Of a DNA stretch of 64,000 nucleotides, positions 26,272 through 34,596 are shown piece by piece. The notes below the pieces were generated by a model. It was given only the letters and a program-made list of their open reading frames with translations. It searched no databases and had not been told where the DNA came from. The position numbers and the translations under genes were made by a program. The DNA is from Brucella intermedia LMG 3301 (GTDB lineage: Bacteria; Pseudomonadota; Alphaproteobacteria; Rhizobiales; Rhizobiaceae): contig NZ_ACQA01000001.1 of NCBI RefSeq assembly GCF_000182645.1, positions 1,426,001-1,490,000 on the forward strand, read 5' to 3'. How positions within the stretch are numbered: the stretch's first letter is position 1; each line of letters starts with the position of its first letter.

Positions 26272-27495
26272 CTATCCGCGACGACCGTCGAGCGGAATTA
26301 CATTTTGCAGGTTCTCATGCTTTGCAGAGAGAAAACGCTTGATGTTACGCGCCGCCTGACGGATGCGGTGCTCGTTCTCGACCAGCGCAATCCGCACGTA
26401 ATCGTCGCCGTGCTCGCCAAAGCCGATACCGGGCGCAACGGCCACATCGGCCTGTTCGACCAGAAGCTTGGAGAATTCGAGCGAACCCAGCGAACGGAAG
26501 CGTTCCGGAATCGGAACCCAGGCGAACATGGTCGCAGCAGGCGGCGGAACATCCCAGCCCGCACGGCCAAAGCTTTCGACCAGCACATCCCGGCGCTGCT
26601 TGTAGACATTGCGCACATAGGCGATGTCCGATCCCTCTCCATTCAGCGCCGTGGTCGCCGCAACCTGAATAGGCGTGAAAGCACCATAATCGAGATAGGA
26701 CTTCACGCGGGTGAGCGCTGCGATCAGGCGTTCATTACCGACCGCAAAGCCCATGCGCCAGCCTGGCATGGAGAATGTCTTCGACATGGAGGTGAACTCT
26801 ACGGTCACATCCATGGCGCCCGGCACTTCCAGCACCGATGGCGGCGGATTGTCGTCGAAATAGATTTCCGAATAGGCAAGATCCGACAGGATGACGATGT
26901 CATGCTTGCGGGCGAACGCGACGACGTCCTTGTAGAAATCGAGCGTCGCCACATACGCCGTCGGATTGGACGGGAAATTCAGGATCAGCGCGATCGGCTT
27001 CGGGATCGAGTGCTTCACGCCGCGCTCCAGCGTCGGGATGAAGTTCTCGTCCGGCTTTGCCTGGACCGAGCGGATCACGCCGCCGGACATGATGAAGCCG
27101 AAGGAGTGGATCGGATAGGTCGGGTCCGGGCACAGAACCACATCGCCCGGCGCGGTGATGGCCTGAGCCATATTGGCGAAGCCTTCCTTGGAGCCGAGCG
27201 TGGCCACGACCTGCGTATCGGGATTGAGCTTCACCCCAAAGCGCCGCGCATAATATTGCGCCTGCGCACGACGCAGGCCGGGAATGCCCTTGGAAGCCGA
27301 ATAACGATGTGCGCGCGGGTCCTGCACGGCCTCGCACAGCTTGTCGACGATGTTCTGCGGGGTCGGAAGATCGGGGTTGCCCATGCCAAGATCAATAATG
27401 TCGGCGCCCGCCGCTCGCGCCGATGCCTTCAGACGATTGACCTGTTCAAAGACATAAGGGGGCAGACGACGGACTTTATGGAATTCTTCCGACAT
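26272..27495 (-). CDS. Pyridoxal-phosphate aminotransferase, AlaC/aspartate-transaminase type
   Basis: A class I/II aminotransferase (407 aa) with PLP lysine motif SMSKTFSMPGWRMGFAVG, substrate motif NFPSNPTAY and DLGMGNPDLPTP near the N-terminus. Sequence style matches AlaC and the related transaminases found upstream of hom in Rhizobiales. It probably forms alanine/glutamate or aspartate-family amino acids, and the exact substrate cannot be read from sequence. Co-orientation with hom suggests a shared unit. Confidence 0.9.
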   Translation of the reverse strand: MSEEFHKVRRLPPYVFEQVNRLKASARAAGADIIDLGMGNPDLPTPQNIVDKLCEAVQDPRAHRYSASKGIPGLRRAQAQYYARRFGVKLNPDTQVVATLGSKEGFANMAQAITAPGDVVLCPDPTYPIHSFGFIMSGGVIRSVQAKPDENFIPTLERGVKHSIPKPIALILNFPSNPTAYVATLDFYKDVVAFARKHDIVILSDLAYSEIYFDDNPPPSVLEVPGAMDVTVEFTSMSKTFSMPGWRMGFAVGNERLIAALTRVKSYLDYGAFTPIQVAATTALNGEGSDIAYVRNVYKQRRDVLVESFGRAGWDVPPPAATMFAWVPIPERFRSLGSLEFSKLLVEQADVAVAPGIGFGEHGDDYVRIALVENEHRIRQAARNIKRFLSAKHENLQNVIPLDGRRG

Positions 27496-27615
27496 GATCC
27501 TGTTCCAGTGGAGGGTTGAACGTAATGGCGCGCATGCGCCGCAAAGGAGCTATACACCTGTTCTCGAATCGGGTCGAGACGTGTTGCCGCGTCAAAGGAT
27601 GCGGATTTCGTCTCT

Positions 27616-27670
27616 AGAGCACACCCCGAAAAGTTTAACGGTTTCGGATAAGATGCGCGTCATAAACCAA
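27616..27670. repeat. Palindromic intergenic repeat (variant)
   Basis: AGAGCA, then a CCGAAA/TTTCGG stem around AGTTTAACGG, then AAGATGCG and CATAAACCAA. It matches the layout of the short repeat family (GAGC, hairpin with an AACGG-type loop, ATGCG, A-rich tail). It lies about 120 bases upstream of the minus-strand aminotransferase gene. Confidence 0.5.
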
Positions 27671-27678
27671 GGAAGAAG

Positions 27679-28026
27679 TTACTCTTCCCCGCTTTCGATC
27701 TGTTTCAGGGTAGCGTCCGTATCCTGCTGCGCCTGCTTGCGCAGGGCAGCAGCCTCGGCGGGCGTGAACCCCGCACCGCCGGTTCTGGATGCCGCCAGAC
27801 GCGTGCGGTCGGCATCAAGCTTGGTGGTAAGCTGCTGCTTTTCTTCTGCGGTGATCTGCGTGGTCGCAGCCTTCGGCATATGGCCGAATGTCGGGAAAAC
27901 ACCGGTGCGCGAAGCGCCTTCCTGCGGCGTACCTTGAAACTCTTTTCCGCCCGCGCATGCCGTGAGCATCGCCGCCGCTGTTGCTGCCAGCAATAGGTTG
28001 GCGATCTGCCGCGTGCGCTTGGTCAT
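27679..28026 (-). CDS. Small lipoprotein of unknown function
   Basis: A 115-aa protein with a lipoprotein signal: basic MTKRTRQ, hydrophobic ANLLLAATAAAM and lipobox LTAC (Cys23). The mature part is polar and mostly helical (AEEKQQLTTKLDADRTRLA). No family was recognised. Brucellaceae encode comparable short outer-membrane lipoproteins. Confidence 0.75.
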   Translation of the reverse strand: MTKRTRQIANLLLAATAAAMLTACAGGKEFQGTPQEGASRTGVFPTFGHMPKAATTQITAEEKQQLTTKLDADRTRLAASRTGGAGFTPAEAAALRKQAQQDTDATLKQIESGEE

Positions 28027-28590
28027 GTTTCTGATCCCGGTTGATGCCGCATAAGGCGCCGTTGGTCACAGCGCCACACAAAGATAAAGCAATTGGCAAG
28101 GGATAGCACCAAGTCGAGGCATCCTGTCAACAAGTGAGTGATGCAAATCAGAAATTCGCCTTGGGTTGAAGGCCGAAGCGCTGCTTCGAACCATCCGAAA
28201 TCCCAGCAGGAAAGGAAAATGTAACCAAAGATTACACAAAGTAATATTTCGTTATAAACGAATATTCCGCCTTGGACGCGAAGTCATTTAACGCCAGATG
28301 CGCATCAATAGTTGCACTCGGCGATTAAAAAACTTAAAAATTGGTAACGAATTGCCGAACAGGTGATTTGTCCATTACAGCGGAATGGCCGTCATTGCTC
28401 TGAAGTGACTATCATAACTCGCTGATATTTCTGAATTTCTTTCCCGGCACGAACAGTCGGGAGCTGTGGGGACGATCAGCCACTGAACGTGACGTCAGCC
28501 TCGCACGGGAGAGCCGATCTCCCGAAACCAGGTAGGCCCGGCGAATGCGGGTCGCCAAACTGGTCAGGGAAATCGAGCTGGAGCAGACTG
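28027..28590. other. Long spacer with a structured leader before the M15 lipoprotein gene
   Basis: 564 bases without a convincing gene. The left part (28150-28400) is AT-rich. The right part, 28440-28590, is GC-rich and folds well on the plus strand: a perfect CGGGAGA/TCTCCCG hairpin (28506-28524) is followed by an ACCAG/CTGGT stem enclosing a GGCCCG/CGGGTC hairpin (about 28527-28565). The structures end about 25 bases before the start codon. This could be a 5' leader or a small RNA; no known family was matched. Confidence 0.4.
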
Positions 28591-29847
28591 TTGAAATTTG
28601 CACATTCTACACACCGGACCTCCGGCAGGTTTCTATCAGGCAGCGTGGCTTTGCTTGCGCTTCTTGTCACGTCCTGCACGTCGACCGGCACAGGCCTTGA
28701 CGGCAAGCCGCTGCAGATGACCTCCGCCTCCGACGGCTCCGTGATTGCGGATACATTGCAAAGCGCAGCCGATCAGACAGCCGAGGCGGCGACGACCTCG
28801 CCTGCGGAGGAGAAAAAGGCGGAAGCCGAGCCCGGTGAAACAAAGCCCGCCGTCGTGGCAGAGGCGGCAAACACCAATAACAAGGAGCAGGCGAAGCCAG
28901 CCCCAACTGCCGCACCCGCCGAGCAGCAGCAGACCCAGGTAGCAGCCCTCGCCCCGCAGCAGCCGAAGAGCACATCGCTTTTTGGCATGTTCGGCGGCAG
29001 CAAGCCCGCTGCACCTGAAGCGGCTCCAGTGGCAGAACAGCCTGCGGAAGCGCCTCCCGCCGAAACCGCGAAGAAGCCGCAGGAACCGGCAAAGGAAGAA
29101 AAGCCCGCCGAAGCAGCAGCGCCAGAACAGACCGCAGCGGCCAAACCTGCCGAAGCTGAAAAGCCTGTTCAGGTCGCTTCGCTCTTTGGCTCCACGAAGA
29201 GCGCTTACGCCTCGCCACAGCGCCCAACGGCCTCGCAAGGCAGCATTGCCCGGCTTTTCTCCGACGAATCGACCGGCACGCGATCCGACCGAGCCGAAAG
29301 CAGGAAGGTTGCTGTGGTGAAGCCTGTTTCGCCTTCCGCGAAGCATGATTACAATTATTCGCTGCCCGGCGTGCGTCCGAATGGCGGCATCGAAATCAAG
29401 CATCGCAACAGTCTCTATGACGATAGCGATATTGATGCGAACGAAGACGATGAATCGGCAAATCTGACGCTTGCTTCTGCTCCCGGCCTTGCGCGCCTTG
29501 CGCCCAACGGCCTGAAAGTGCAACGACAGACCGTGGATGTCGCCTGCCTCAAGCCCCAGCTCGTTTCCATGCTGAAAACCATGGAGCGTCATTTCCGCCG
29601 CCCGGTGATGGTGACTTCGGGCTACCGCAGCCCTTCCTATAACCGCAAGGTCAACGGCGCGCGGAAATCGCTCCATATGATCTGCGCCGCCGCCGACATC
29701 CAGATCGATGGCGTGTCCAAGTGGGAAATCGCGCGCTTCGCACGCTCCATGCCGGGACGTGGCGGCGTCGGCACCTACTGCCACACGACTTCGGTTCACG
29801 TCGATGTCGGGCCGGAGCGCGACTGGAACTGGCGCTGCAAGGGCTGA
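28591..29847 (+). CDS. Lipoprotein with C-terminal peptidase M15-type domain
   Basis: A 418-aa exported protein. A TTG start at 28591 with GGAG 9 bases upstream gives a lipoprotein signal whose lipobox is VTSC (Cys29). The middle (about residues 60-215) is low-complexity, rich in Ala, Pro, Glu and Lys, like a wall-spanning linker. The last 110 residues form an M15A/YcbK-type peptidase fold: VTSGYRSPSYNRKVNGARKS, LHMICAAADIQI and TSVHVDVG hold the zinc-ligand pattern His...Asp...His. The usual Gly in the H-x-x-G-x-A-x-D motif is Cys. A peptidoglycan role is likely. An ATG at 28489 would add unrelated residues. Confidence 0.8.
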   Translation: MKFAHSTHRTSGRFLSGSVALLALLVTSCTSTGTGLDGKPLQMTSASDGSVIADTLQSAADQTAEAATTSPAEEKKAEAEPGETKPAVVAEAANTNNKEQAKPAPTAAPAEQQQTQVAALAPQQPKSTSLFGMFGGSKPAAPEAAPVAEQPAEAPPAETAKKPQEPAKEEKPAEAAAPEQTAAAKPAEAEKPVQVASLFGSTKSAYASPQRPTASQGSIARLFSDESTGTRSDRAESRKVAVVKPVSPSAKHDYNYSLPGVRPNGGIEIKHRNSLYDDSDIDANEDDESANLTLASAPGLARLAPNGLKVQRQTVDVACLKPQLVSMLKTMERHFRRPVMVTSGYRSPSYNRKVNGARKSLHMICAAADIQIDGVSKWEIARFARSMPGRGGVGTYCHTTSVHVDVGPERDWNWRCKG

Positions 29848-29870
29848 CGAAGCGCCCTTACTCAATACCG

Positions 29871-29899
29871 AAGCCGGATCGCCCGATCCGGCTTTTTCT
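29871..29899 (+). terminator. Factor-independent terminator
   Basis: An AGCCGGATCG/CGATCCGGCT stem followed by TTTTTCTTTT, 24 bases after the M15 lipoprotein stop. Confidence 0.85.
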
Positions 29900-29998
29900 T
29901 TTGTCTTTATTTTTCAACCGAGTAACAAAATCGGCCGCAGGGATTTTCCCCATTTTTGCAGTACATTCGATTTTTTTCAGAAAAGTGTTTTTTGGGGC

Positions 29999-30027
29999 TT
30001 GCGAGTCAGAACCTTCCTCAATATAAG
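29999..30027 (+). promoter_or_regulatory. Promoter of tRNA-Glu copy 1
   Basis: TTGCGA (29999-30004) and TATAAG (30022-30027) with a 17-base spacer, 21 bases before the tRNA. The layout is the same as at copy 2. Confidence 0.7.
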
Positions 30028-30047
30028 CCCACTCACACCAGCAACGG

Positions 30048-30122
30048 GCGCCCATCGTCTAGCGGTTAGGACGCCGCCCTTTCACGGCGGAAACAGGGGT
30101 TCGATTCCCCTTGGGCGTACCA
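30048..30122 (+). tRNA. tRNA-Glu (TTC), copy 1
   Basis: A 75-base cloverleaf starting GCGCCCATCGTCTAGCGG, with anticodon loop CTTTCAC (TTC), T-loop GGTTCGATTCC and encoded CCA. The acceptor is closed by a G1-T72 wobble. The leader ACCAGCAA and trailer TTGCTGGT are perfectly complementary, and the trailer runs into a T-run, so the tRNA sits inside a terminator-like stem. Confidence 0.97.
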
Positions 30123-30139
30123 TTGCTGGTTTTTTCTTT
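30123..30139 (+). terminator. Trailer/terminator of tRNA-Glu copy 1
   Basis: TTGCTGGT followed by TTTTTCTTTT directly abuts the encoded CCA. The 8 bases pair with ACCAGCAA in the 5' leader (30037-30044). Confidence 0.55.
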
Positions 30140-30223
30140 TCCCCTTACAATTCAATCTGTTAGCACTCGATGTGCACTGGTTTGCGCTGTCAAAACTTAT
30201 TCACAGACAAGTGAAAAAGGGGC

Positions 30224-30252
30224 TTGCATGTCGGAAATTTCCTGACTATAAG
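30224..30252 (+). promoter_or_regulatory. Promoter of tRNA-Glu copy 2
   Basis: TTGCAT (30224-30229) and TATAAG (30247-30252) with a 17-base spacer, 20 bases upstream of the tRNA. Flanking bases differ from copy 1, but the two boxes and their spacing are kept. Confidence 0.7.
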
Positions 30253-30271
30253 CGCCCCACACCAGCAACGG

Positions 30272-30346
30272 GCGCCCATCGTCTAGCGGTTAGGACGCCG
30301 CCCTTTCACGGCGGAAACAGGGGTTCGATTCCCCTTGGGCGTACCA
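30272..30346 (+). tRNA. tRNA-Glu (TTC), copy 2
   Basis: Identical in its 75 bases to the copy at 30048, with the same 5' leader ACCAGCAACGG and the same TTGCTGGTTTTTCTTTT trailer. Sequence outside promoter, tRNA and trailer is not conserved between the copies, which points to an old duplication kept uniform by gene conversion or selection. Confidence 0.97.
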
Positions 30347-30363
30347 TTGCTGGTTTTTCTTTT
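30347..30363 (+). terminator. Trailer/terminator of tRNA-Glu copy 2
   Basis: TTGCTGGT then TTTTTCTTTT immediately after CCA, complementary to the leader ACCAGCAA at 30261-30268. Confidence 0.55.
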
Positions 30364-30446
30364 CCCTCGAAATTGACGCAAATATTACTGGCTGAACTGC
30401 CAGGATGTTGCTACGCGCCGGACTGCAACCTTTTTGAAAGGACAGC

Positions 30447-30734
30447 ATGATGCCGAAAGCAACAGCAATCGTTCCTACCACCCATGCCAGCCGTTACCTG
30501 CAGCAGCTCTGCAAGCATTGGGCGCACAAATTCGCGGTCGAATTCACTCCTGAACATGGCACGATCGATCTTGGCGAGAATCGTCTCGTGATTCTCGATG
30601 CCGATGCTGAAAAACTGACCACGACTGTCGAAACATCGGAAGAAAACCTTGCCCGCCTCGAAGAAGTCGTGGCGAGCCATGTGGTCCGCTTCGCTTTTCG
30701 CGAGGAACTCGTCTTCGAGTGGATAAGGCAATAG
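30447..30734 (+). CDS. DUF2218 family protein
   Basis: A 95-aa stand-alone DUF2218 domain: THASRYLQQLCKHWAHKF, followed by strand segments around GTIDLGENRLVIL and the C-terminal helix LEEVVASHVVRFAFREEL. The same domain forms the N-terminus of the siderophore-interacting protein at 41349-42446, which suggests a link to iron or redox metabolism. The biochemical role is unknown. A GAAAGGA ribosome binding site precedes tandem ATG codons. Confidence 0.85.
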   Translation: MMPKATAIVPTTHASRYLQQLCKHWAHKFAVEFTPEHGTIDLGENRLVILDADAEKLTTTVETSEENLARLEEVVASHVVRFAFREELVFEWIRQ

Positions 30735-30870
30735 CAAAGGCGGCAGCGTTTACCCTATCCGTAAAATGCCCGCAAATTGCCCGGAATAGCCATTATCGCA
30801 TCACAATCCGGGCAAATTCTCCCGCGAAATTCCTCCCAGTTTCAAATGACTGATTTGATGGGGAAGAATA

Positions 30871-30984
30871 ATGACAAGCGAAACAAGAACCACCCTCACC
30901 TTTCTCGGCGCCGGCCTGGTTGCCGCGGCGATGGCCCTCGGTGCGGATATGAGCTGGGCCGACGTCATCAAGGCCCTGTTCTGA
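30871..30984 (+). CDS. Putative 37-aa membrane peptide
   Basis: A short frame below usual gene-finder cut-offs, with a GGGGAAG ribosome binding site 6 bases before the ATG. The product has a polar start (MTSETRTTL), one hydrophobic helix ([18 protein letters not shown]) and the tail [10 protein letters not shown]. It could be a single-span membrane micro-protein. No family is known to me, and support is limited to the ribosome binding site and composition. Confidence 0.45.
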   Translation: MTSETRTTLTFLGAGLVAAAMALGADMSWADVIKALF

Positions 30985-31066
30985 CCGCCACCGCCTATAT
31001 TGGCTGTTTCCGCGAAGCTGTCAGAAAAGCCTTTCGCATACGCGCCGAACTGCTCTACATCGGCGC

Positions 31067-31765
31067 ATGATTTTTCAAACACCTCTGGTCACCGGCAGGC
31101 TGGAACGCCGCTACAAAAGATTTCTCGCCGACGTCACGCTGGATGACGGGCGGTTCATCACAGCGTCCGTGCCCAACACCGGTTCGATGCTCGGACTGAC
31201 CGCTCCGGGTTCCCGCGTCTGGCTGAGTGTTTCGAATGCCCCTCACCGCAAATATGCCCATACGCTGCAGATTGTTGAGGCGGATAATACGCTGGTTGGC
31301 GTGAACACCGGCTTACCCAACAGAATCGCCGAGGAAGCGATCCTGAAAGGTCTCATTCCGCACCTTTCAGGATATGCCAGCCTCAAGCGCGAGCAGAAAT
31401 ATGGCCGGAATTCGCGCATTGATCTTCTGCTGGACGACGGCCCCCGCCAGCGAGCCTATGTCGAGGTCAAAAATGTACATTTCATTCGCACGCTCGGACT
31501 GGCGGAGTTCCCCGATACGGTGACGGCGCGCGGAGCGAAGCACCTTGAGGAACTGGTCGACGTGGTTGCCGCTGGTCATCGGGGCGTGATGCTGTTTATT
31601 ATCCAGCGAAACGATTGCAGCAGATTCAGCATTTCCGGCGATCTCGATCCCACTTACGCACGCGCTTTTGAACATGCGCGTGCAAACGGGGTTGAGGCCT
31701 GGGCCGTTCGGTGCCACATAACGGATAACAGCATTGACGCCACTGAACTGGTGCCAATTGAATGA
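31067..31765 (+). CDS. sfsA: DNA/RNA nuclease SfsA family protein
   Basis: A 232-aa cytosolic protein of the sugar-fermentation-stimulation family. The N-terminal OB-like region ([19 protein letters not shown] ... PNTGSMLGL) and the restriction-like C-terminal domain with RIDLLL and YVEVKNVHF (D and ExK nuclease motif) are clear. E. coli SfsA binds DNA and affects maltose gene expression; nuclease activity has been reported for the family. The map gene follows 24 bases downstream on the same strand. Confidence 0.93.
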   Translation: MIFQTPLVTGRLERRYKRFLADVTLDDGRFITASVPNTGSMLGLTAPGSRVWLSVSNAPHRKYAHTLQIVEADNTLVGVNTGLPNRIAEEAILKGLIPHLSGYASLKREQKYGRNSRIDLLLDDGPRQRAYVEVKNVHFIRTLGLAEFPDTVTARGAKHLEELVDVVAAGHRGVMLFIIQRNDCSRFSISGDLDPTYARAFEHARANGVEAWAVRCHITDNSIDATELVPIE

Positions 31766-31789
31766 TTAAGGTCTAAGACGGATCGAGTG

Positions 31790-32618
31790 ATGGTAACCTA
31801 TATCGAAGCGACAAGTGCACCCATGAAATATACGGGGCCAGATCAGGCTCTATGGCCCCGAGGCTTTCGAGGGTATGCGCACGGTCTGCAATCTGACGGC
31901 ACGCTGTCTCGATGCCCTCAACGATATCGTCAAGCCGGGTGTGACCACCAACGAGATCGACCGTTTCGTGTTCGAGTTCGGCATGGATCACGGCGCGTTT
32001 CCGGCAACGCTGAACTATCGCGGCTATACGAAATCGACCTGCACGTCGATCAATCACGTCGTCTGCCACGGCATTCCTAACGACAAGCCGCTGCGCGAGG
32101 GCGATATCGTCAATATCGACGTCACCTATCTCCTTGACGGCTGGCACGGCGATTCCAGCCGCATGTATGCGGTAGGCGAAATCAAGCGCGCCGCCGAGCG
32201 GCTGCTGGAAGTCACCTATGAAAGCCTTTTGCGCGGGATCGCAGCCGTCAAGCCGGGCGCCAAGACCGGTGCAATCGGTGCGGCGATCCAGACCTATGCC
32301 GAAGGCGAGCGCTGTTCTGTCGTGCGCGATTTCTGCGGCCACGGCGTCGGACAACTGTTCCATGACGCACCAAATATCCTTCACTACGGCACGCCCAATG
32401 AAGGGGTGGAAATCAAGGAAGGCATGATCTTCACCATCGAGCCGATGATCAATCTCGGCAAACCGCATGTGAAGGTTCTAGCCGATGGCTGGACGGCCGT
32501 TACACGGGACCGGTCGCTGACGGCGCAATACGAACATACGGTCGGCGTCACGAAAGACGGCTGTGAGATATTCACTCTCTCCCCAGCCAACGTCTTCGGA
32601 CCGCCTTCCATGAGATAA
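31790..32618 (+). pseudogene. map: Type I methionine aminopeptidase with an early frameshift
   Basis: Map removes the initiator methionine from new proteins. Codons from ATG 31790 read MVTYIEATSAPMKYTG, then lose frame. Dropping one base of the CC at 31838-31839 restores QIRLYGPEAFEGMRTVC and the rest of a 275-aa enzyme. Metal ligands are intact downstream: the Asp pair around VNIDVTYLLDGWHGD, His in GHGVGQLFHD, Glu in TIEPM and in AQYEHT. An in-frame ATG at 31875 with GAGG nearby could still give a 247-aa protein lacking only the N-terminal extension and first strand. It is either a real mutation rescued by internal initiation or a sequence error. Confidence 0.8.
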
Positions 32619-32677
32619 TGTCGAAGTGATATCATCTCGATAATTGTCTGGTCTGTTTTTGCGGGGGTTTAAACAGT

Positions 32678-33427
32678 ATGGCAAAGAGCAAGACCGAGGC
32701 GGGTAATGCGCAGATGCCCGGCTTCAGCGATACGCTGCAACTGACGCCAAAAATCGAAAAGCCACATTACGCCGGGCATCGCGATCGTCTCAAACAGCGT
32801 TTCAGGGAAACTCCCGACGCGCTGGCGGATTATGAATTGCTCGAAATGCTGCTGTTTCGCGCCATTCGGCGCGCGGACACCAAGCCACTCGCCAAGGCGC
32901 TTTTGACCCGGTTCGGCTCGATTGCCGAAGTGCTGGCCGCCCCCGAAAAACTGATCGCCGAAGTTCCCGGTGCCGGCCCTACCGTCGCGCATGAACTCAA
33001 GCTGGTGGAAGCTGTGGCCAAGCGAAGCGCTCGCAGCACTGTCATGGAGCGCGAGGTTCTGGGCTCATGGAACCAGGTGATCGAATATTGCACCACCGCC
33101 ATGGCCTACGAGACCCGTGAGCAGTTCCGCATCCTGTTCCTCGACAAGAAGAACAAGATGATTGCCGATGAAGTGCAGCAGACCGGCACGGTCGATTATA
33201 CGCCCGTCTATCCGCGCGAGGTCGTCAAACGGGCGCTGGAACTATCCGCGACCGCCATCATCCTGGTCCACAACCACCCGTCCGGCGACCCGACGCCATC
33301 ACGCGCCGATATCGACATGACCAGGCAGCTCGTCAATGCCGCCAAGGCCCTCAACATCACGGTGCACGACCACGTTATCGTCGGAAAGCACGGTCATGCC
33401 AGCTTTCGCGGGTTGGGATTGATCTGA
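32678..33427 (+). CDS. radC: DNA repair protein RadC family (JAB-domain protein)
   Basis: A 249-aa protein with an N-terminal helix-hairpin-helix-like region ([29 protein letters not shown]) and a C-terminal JAB1/MPN-like metalloprotease fold with the motif [16 protein letters not shown] (H-x-H-x10-D zinc site). Despite the name, a repair role is doubtful in E. coli. It lies downstream of map on the same strand with a 60-base gap. Confidence 0.95.
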   Translation: MAKSKTEAGNAQMPGFSDTLQLTPKIEKPHYAGHRDRLKQRFRETPDALADYELLEMLLFRAIRRADTKPLAKALLTRFGSIAEVLAAPEKLIAEVPGAGPTVAHELKLVEAVAKRSARSTVMEREVLGSWNQVIEYCTTAMAYETREQFRILFLDKKNKMIADEVQQTGTVDYTPVYPREVVKRALELSATAIILVHNHPSGDPTPSRADIDMTRQLVNAAKALNITVHDHVIVGKHGHASFRGLGLI

Positions 33428-33635
33428 CAGGGCATCCACCTCAAGCCGTTACCAATTGTTAAGCATAGCGCAAGGAATGGCTGCGCAATGCATGGAAATC
33501 GCTCGAATTTTCTTAAATTTGGACACAATCAGTGGTGAGACGGAAGCCAGAGCGAAGGCAAGGCCTTTCGATGGCAATAATGAATTCAGGCATGTTTCCC
33601 GCCAGCGTTCTTCGACGGGAAAATCGGAGTAAAAA

Positions 33636-34274
33636 ATGTTGAAGCGTTCTATCACCGCAGTGGCGCTCGGCGCCGCAATCGTTGCTTTTGCAGGTTCGGC
33701 TTTCGCTGCCGACATGATGGGAGCAACGGACTATTCCTATAACGATCCGGTTGCCAGCGGTCCGCATGACTGGTCCGGCAACTATATCGGCGCACAGATC
33801 GGCGCTTCCTCGTCCAAGGTTCCCGGTCCCTTCACCAACCGCACCGGCGCTTTGGGCGGCGTTGTTGTCGGCAAAAACATGCAGAGCGGCAATGTCGTGT
33901 TCGGTGCGGAACTCGAAGGCAACTTCGCCGAAGCCGAGCATCGCATCGGCCATGGCGGCAGCCTCCAGCAGTCGTGGAACGGCAATGCCAAGGGCAAGGT
34001 CGGCTATGCATTCGACAAGACGCTGGTTTATGGCACGGCCGGCTACGGTGTGACCCGCTTCAAGGCCAAGGACAACACCACCTCGGCCCCCGGCTGGGAA
34101 GGCGGCGCACTGATCGGCGCCGGTGTCGAGCAGGCGCTGACCGGCCCGCTTTCCGTCAAGGCCGAGTATGACTTCCAGCGCTTCAGCGATGTGAAGTCCC
34201 GCGTCAACGGCGTGGAGCAGCGCAACAATCTGAAGAACCATTCGATCAAGGCTGGCCTGAACTACAAGTTCTAG
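33636..34274 (+). CDS. Omp25/Omp31-type outer membrane beta-barrel protein
   Basis: A 212-aa outer-membrane protein. A signal peptide (MLKRSITAVALGAAIVAFAGSAFA) is followed by a mature 8-strand OmpA-like/porin_2-like barrel with the Brucellaceae features WSGNYIGAQIG, GKVGYAFDKTLVYGTAGYGV and a terminal Phe in GLNYKF, the BAM targeting signal. Brucella carries several paralogues (omp25, 25b-d, 31), and which one this matches was not settled. It has its own terminator. Confidence 0.92.
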   Translation: MLKRSITAVALGAAIVAFAGSAFAADMMGATDYSYNDPVASGPHDWSGNYIGAQIGASSSKVPGPFTNRTGALGGVVVGKNMQSGNVVFGAELEGNFAEAEHRIGHGGSLQQSWNGNAKGKVGYAFDKTLVYGTAGYGVTRFKAKDNTTSAPGWEGGALIGAGVEQALTGPLSVKAEYDFQRFSDVKSRVNGVEQRNNLKNHSIKAGLNYKF

Positions 34275-34335
34275 ACCTCTTGATCAGATGCGAAACTTCA
34301 TTCTGTTTTCGCATCAAGCAATTCGCCTTTTGCAC

Positions 34336-34371
34336 AAAGGGCTGCGTTTCACGGCGCAGCCCTTTCGTTTT
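34336..34371 (+). terminator. Terminator after the omp25-like gene
   Basis: An 11-bp stem AAAGGGCTGCG/CGCAGCCCTTT with an 8-base loop, followed by CGTTTTG. Confidence 0.8.
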
Positions 34372-34418
34372 GCATAAATTTATCTTCATTTCGCAGTCTG
34401 ACTACGTCATCGGATGGC

Positions 34419-34449
34419 TTGACTCCGACAGGCACTCACCGCTTATAAA
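34419..34449 (+). promoter_or_regulatory. Candidate sigma70 promoter for the dipeptidase/Dpp unit
   Basis: CTTGACT with TTGACT at 34419-34424, and CTTATA at 34442-34447 (17-base spacer) or TATAAA at 34444-34449 (19 bases). It fits the alphaproteobacterial CTTGAC-N17-CTATAT pattern and lies about 150 bases before the dipeptidase ATG. Confidence 0.45.
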
Positions 34450-34596
34450 TTGCGAGTGGATTGCGGGGAACAATAAGAGCGAAAAGTTCAACCATCATAT
34501 CGGGAGGTTGTCTTACCTTGCCGTTTAATTCTCCCGCGCCTGAACACTTGGATATGTGGTTCTGCTTCCGCAGGCCATGCAGTCAGGAATGAAAGA

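Larger units (their letters stand above)
34275..34596. other. Spacer between the omp25-like gene and the dipeptidase gene
   Basis: About 320 bases. It holds the omp terminator at 34336-34371 and a candidate promoter at 34419-34449 for the dipeptidase/ABC unit. No gene was seen in the rest. Confidence 0.5.

Noticed and set aside
28440..28530. Cobalamin riboswitch in the leader of the M15 lipoprotein gene
   Set aside because: A GCCACTG string is present, but the downstream GGGAAGG and B12-box elements are missing.
28440..28590. SRP (4.5S) RNA
   Set aside because: The block has a GGTCAGG...AGCAG resemblance, but it lacks the paired GGAA tetraloop and symmetric loop of SRP helix 8.
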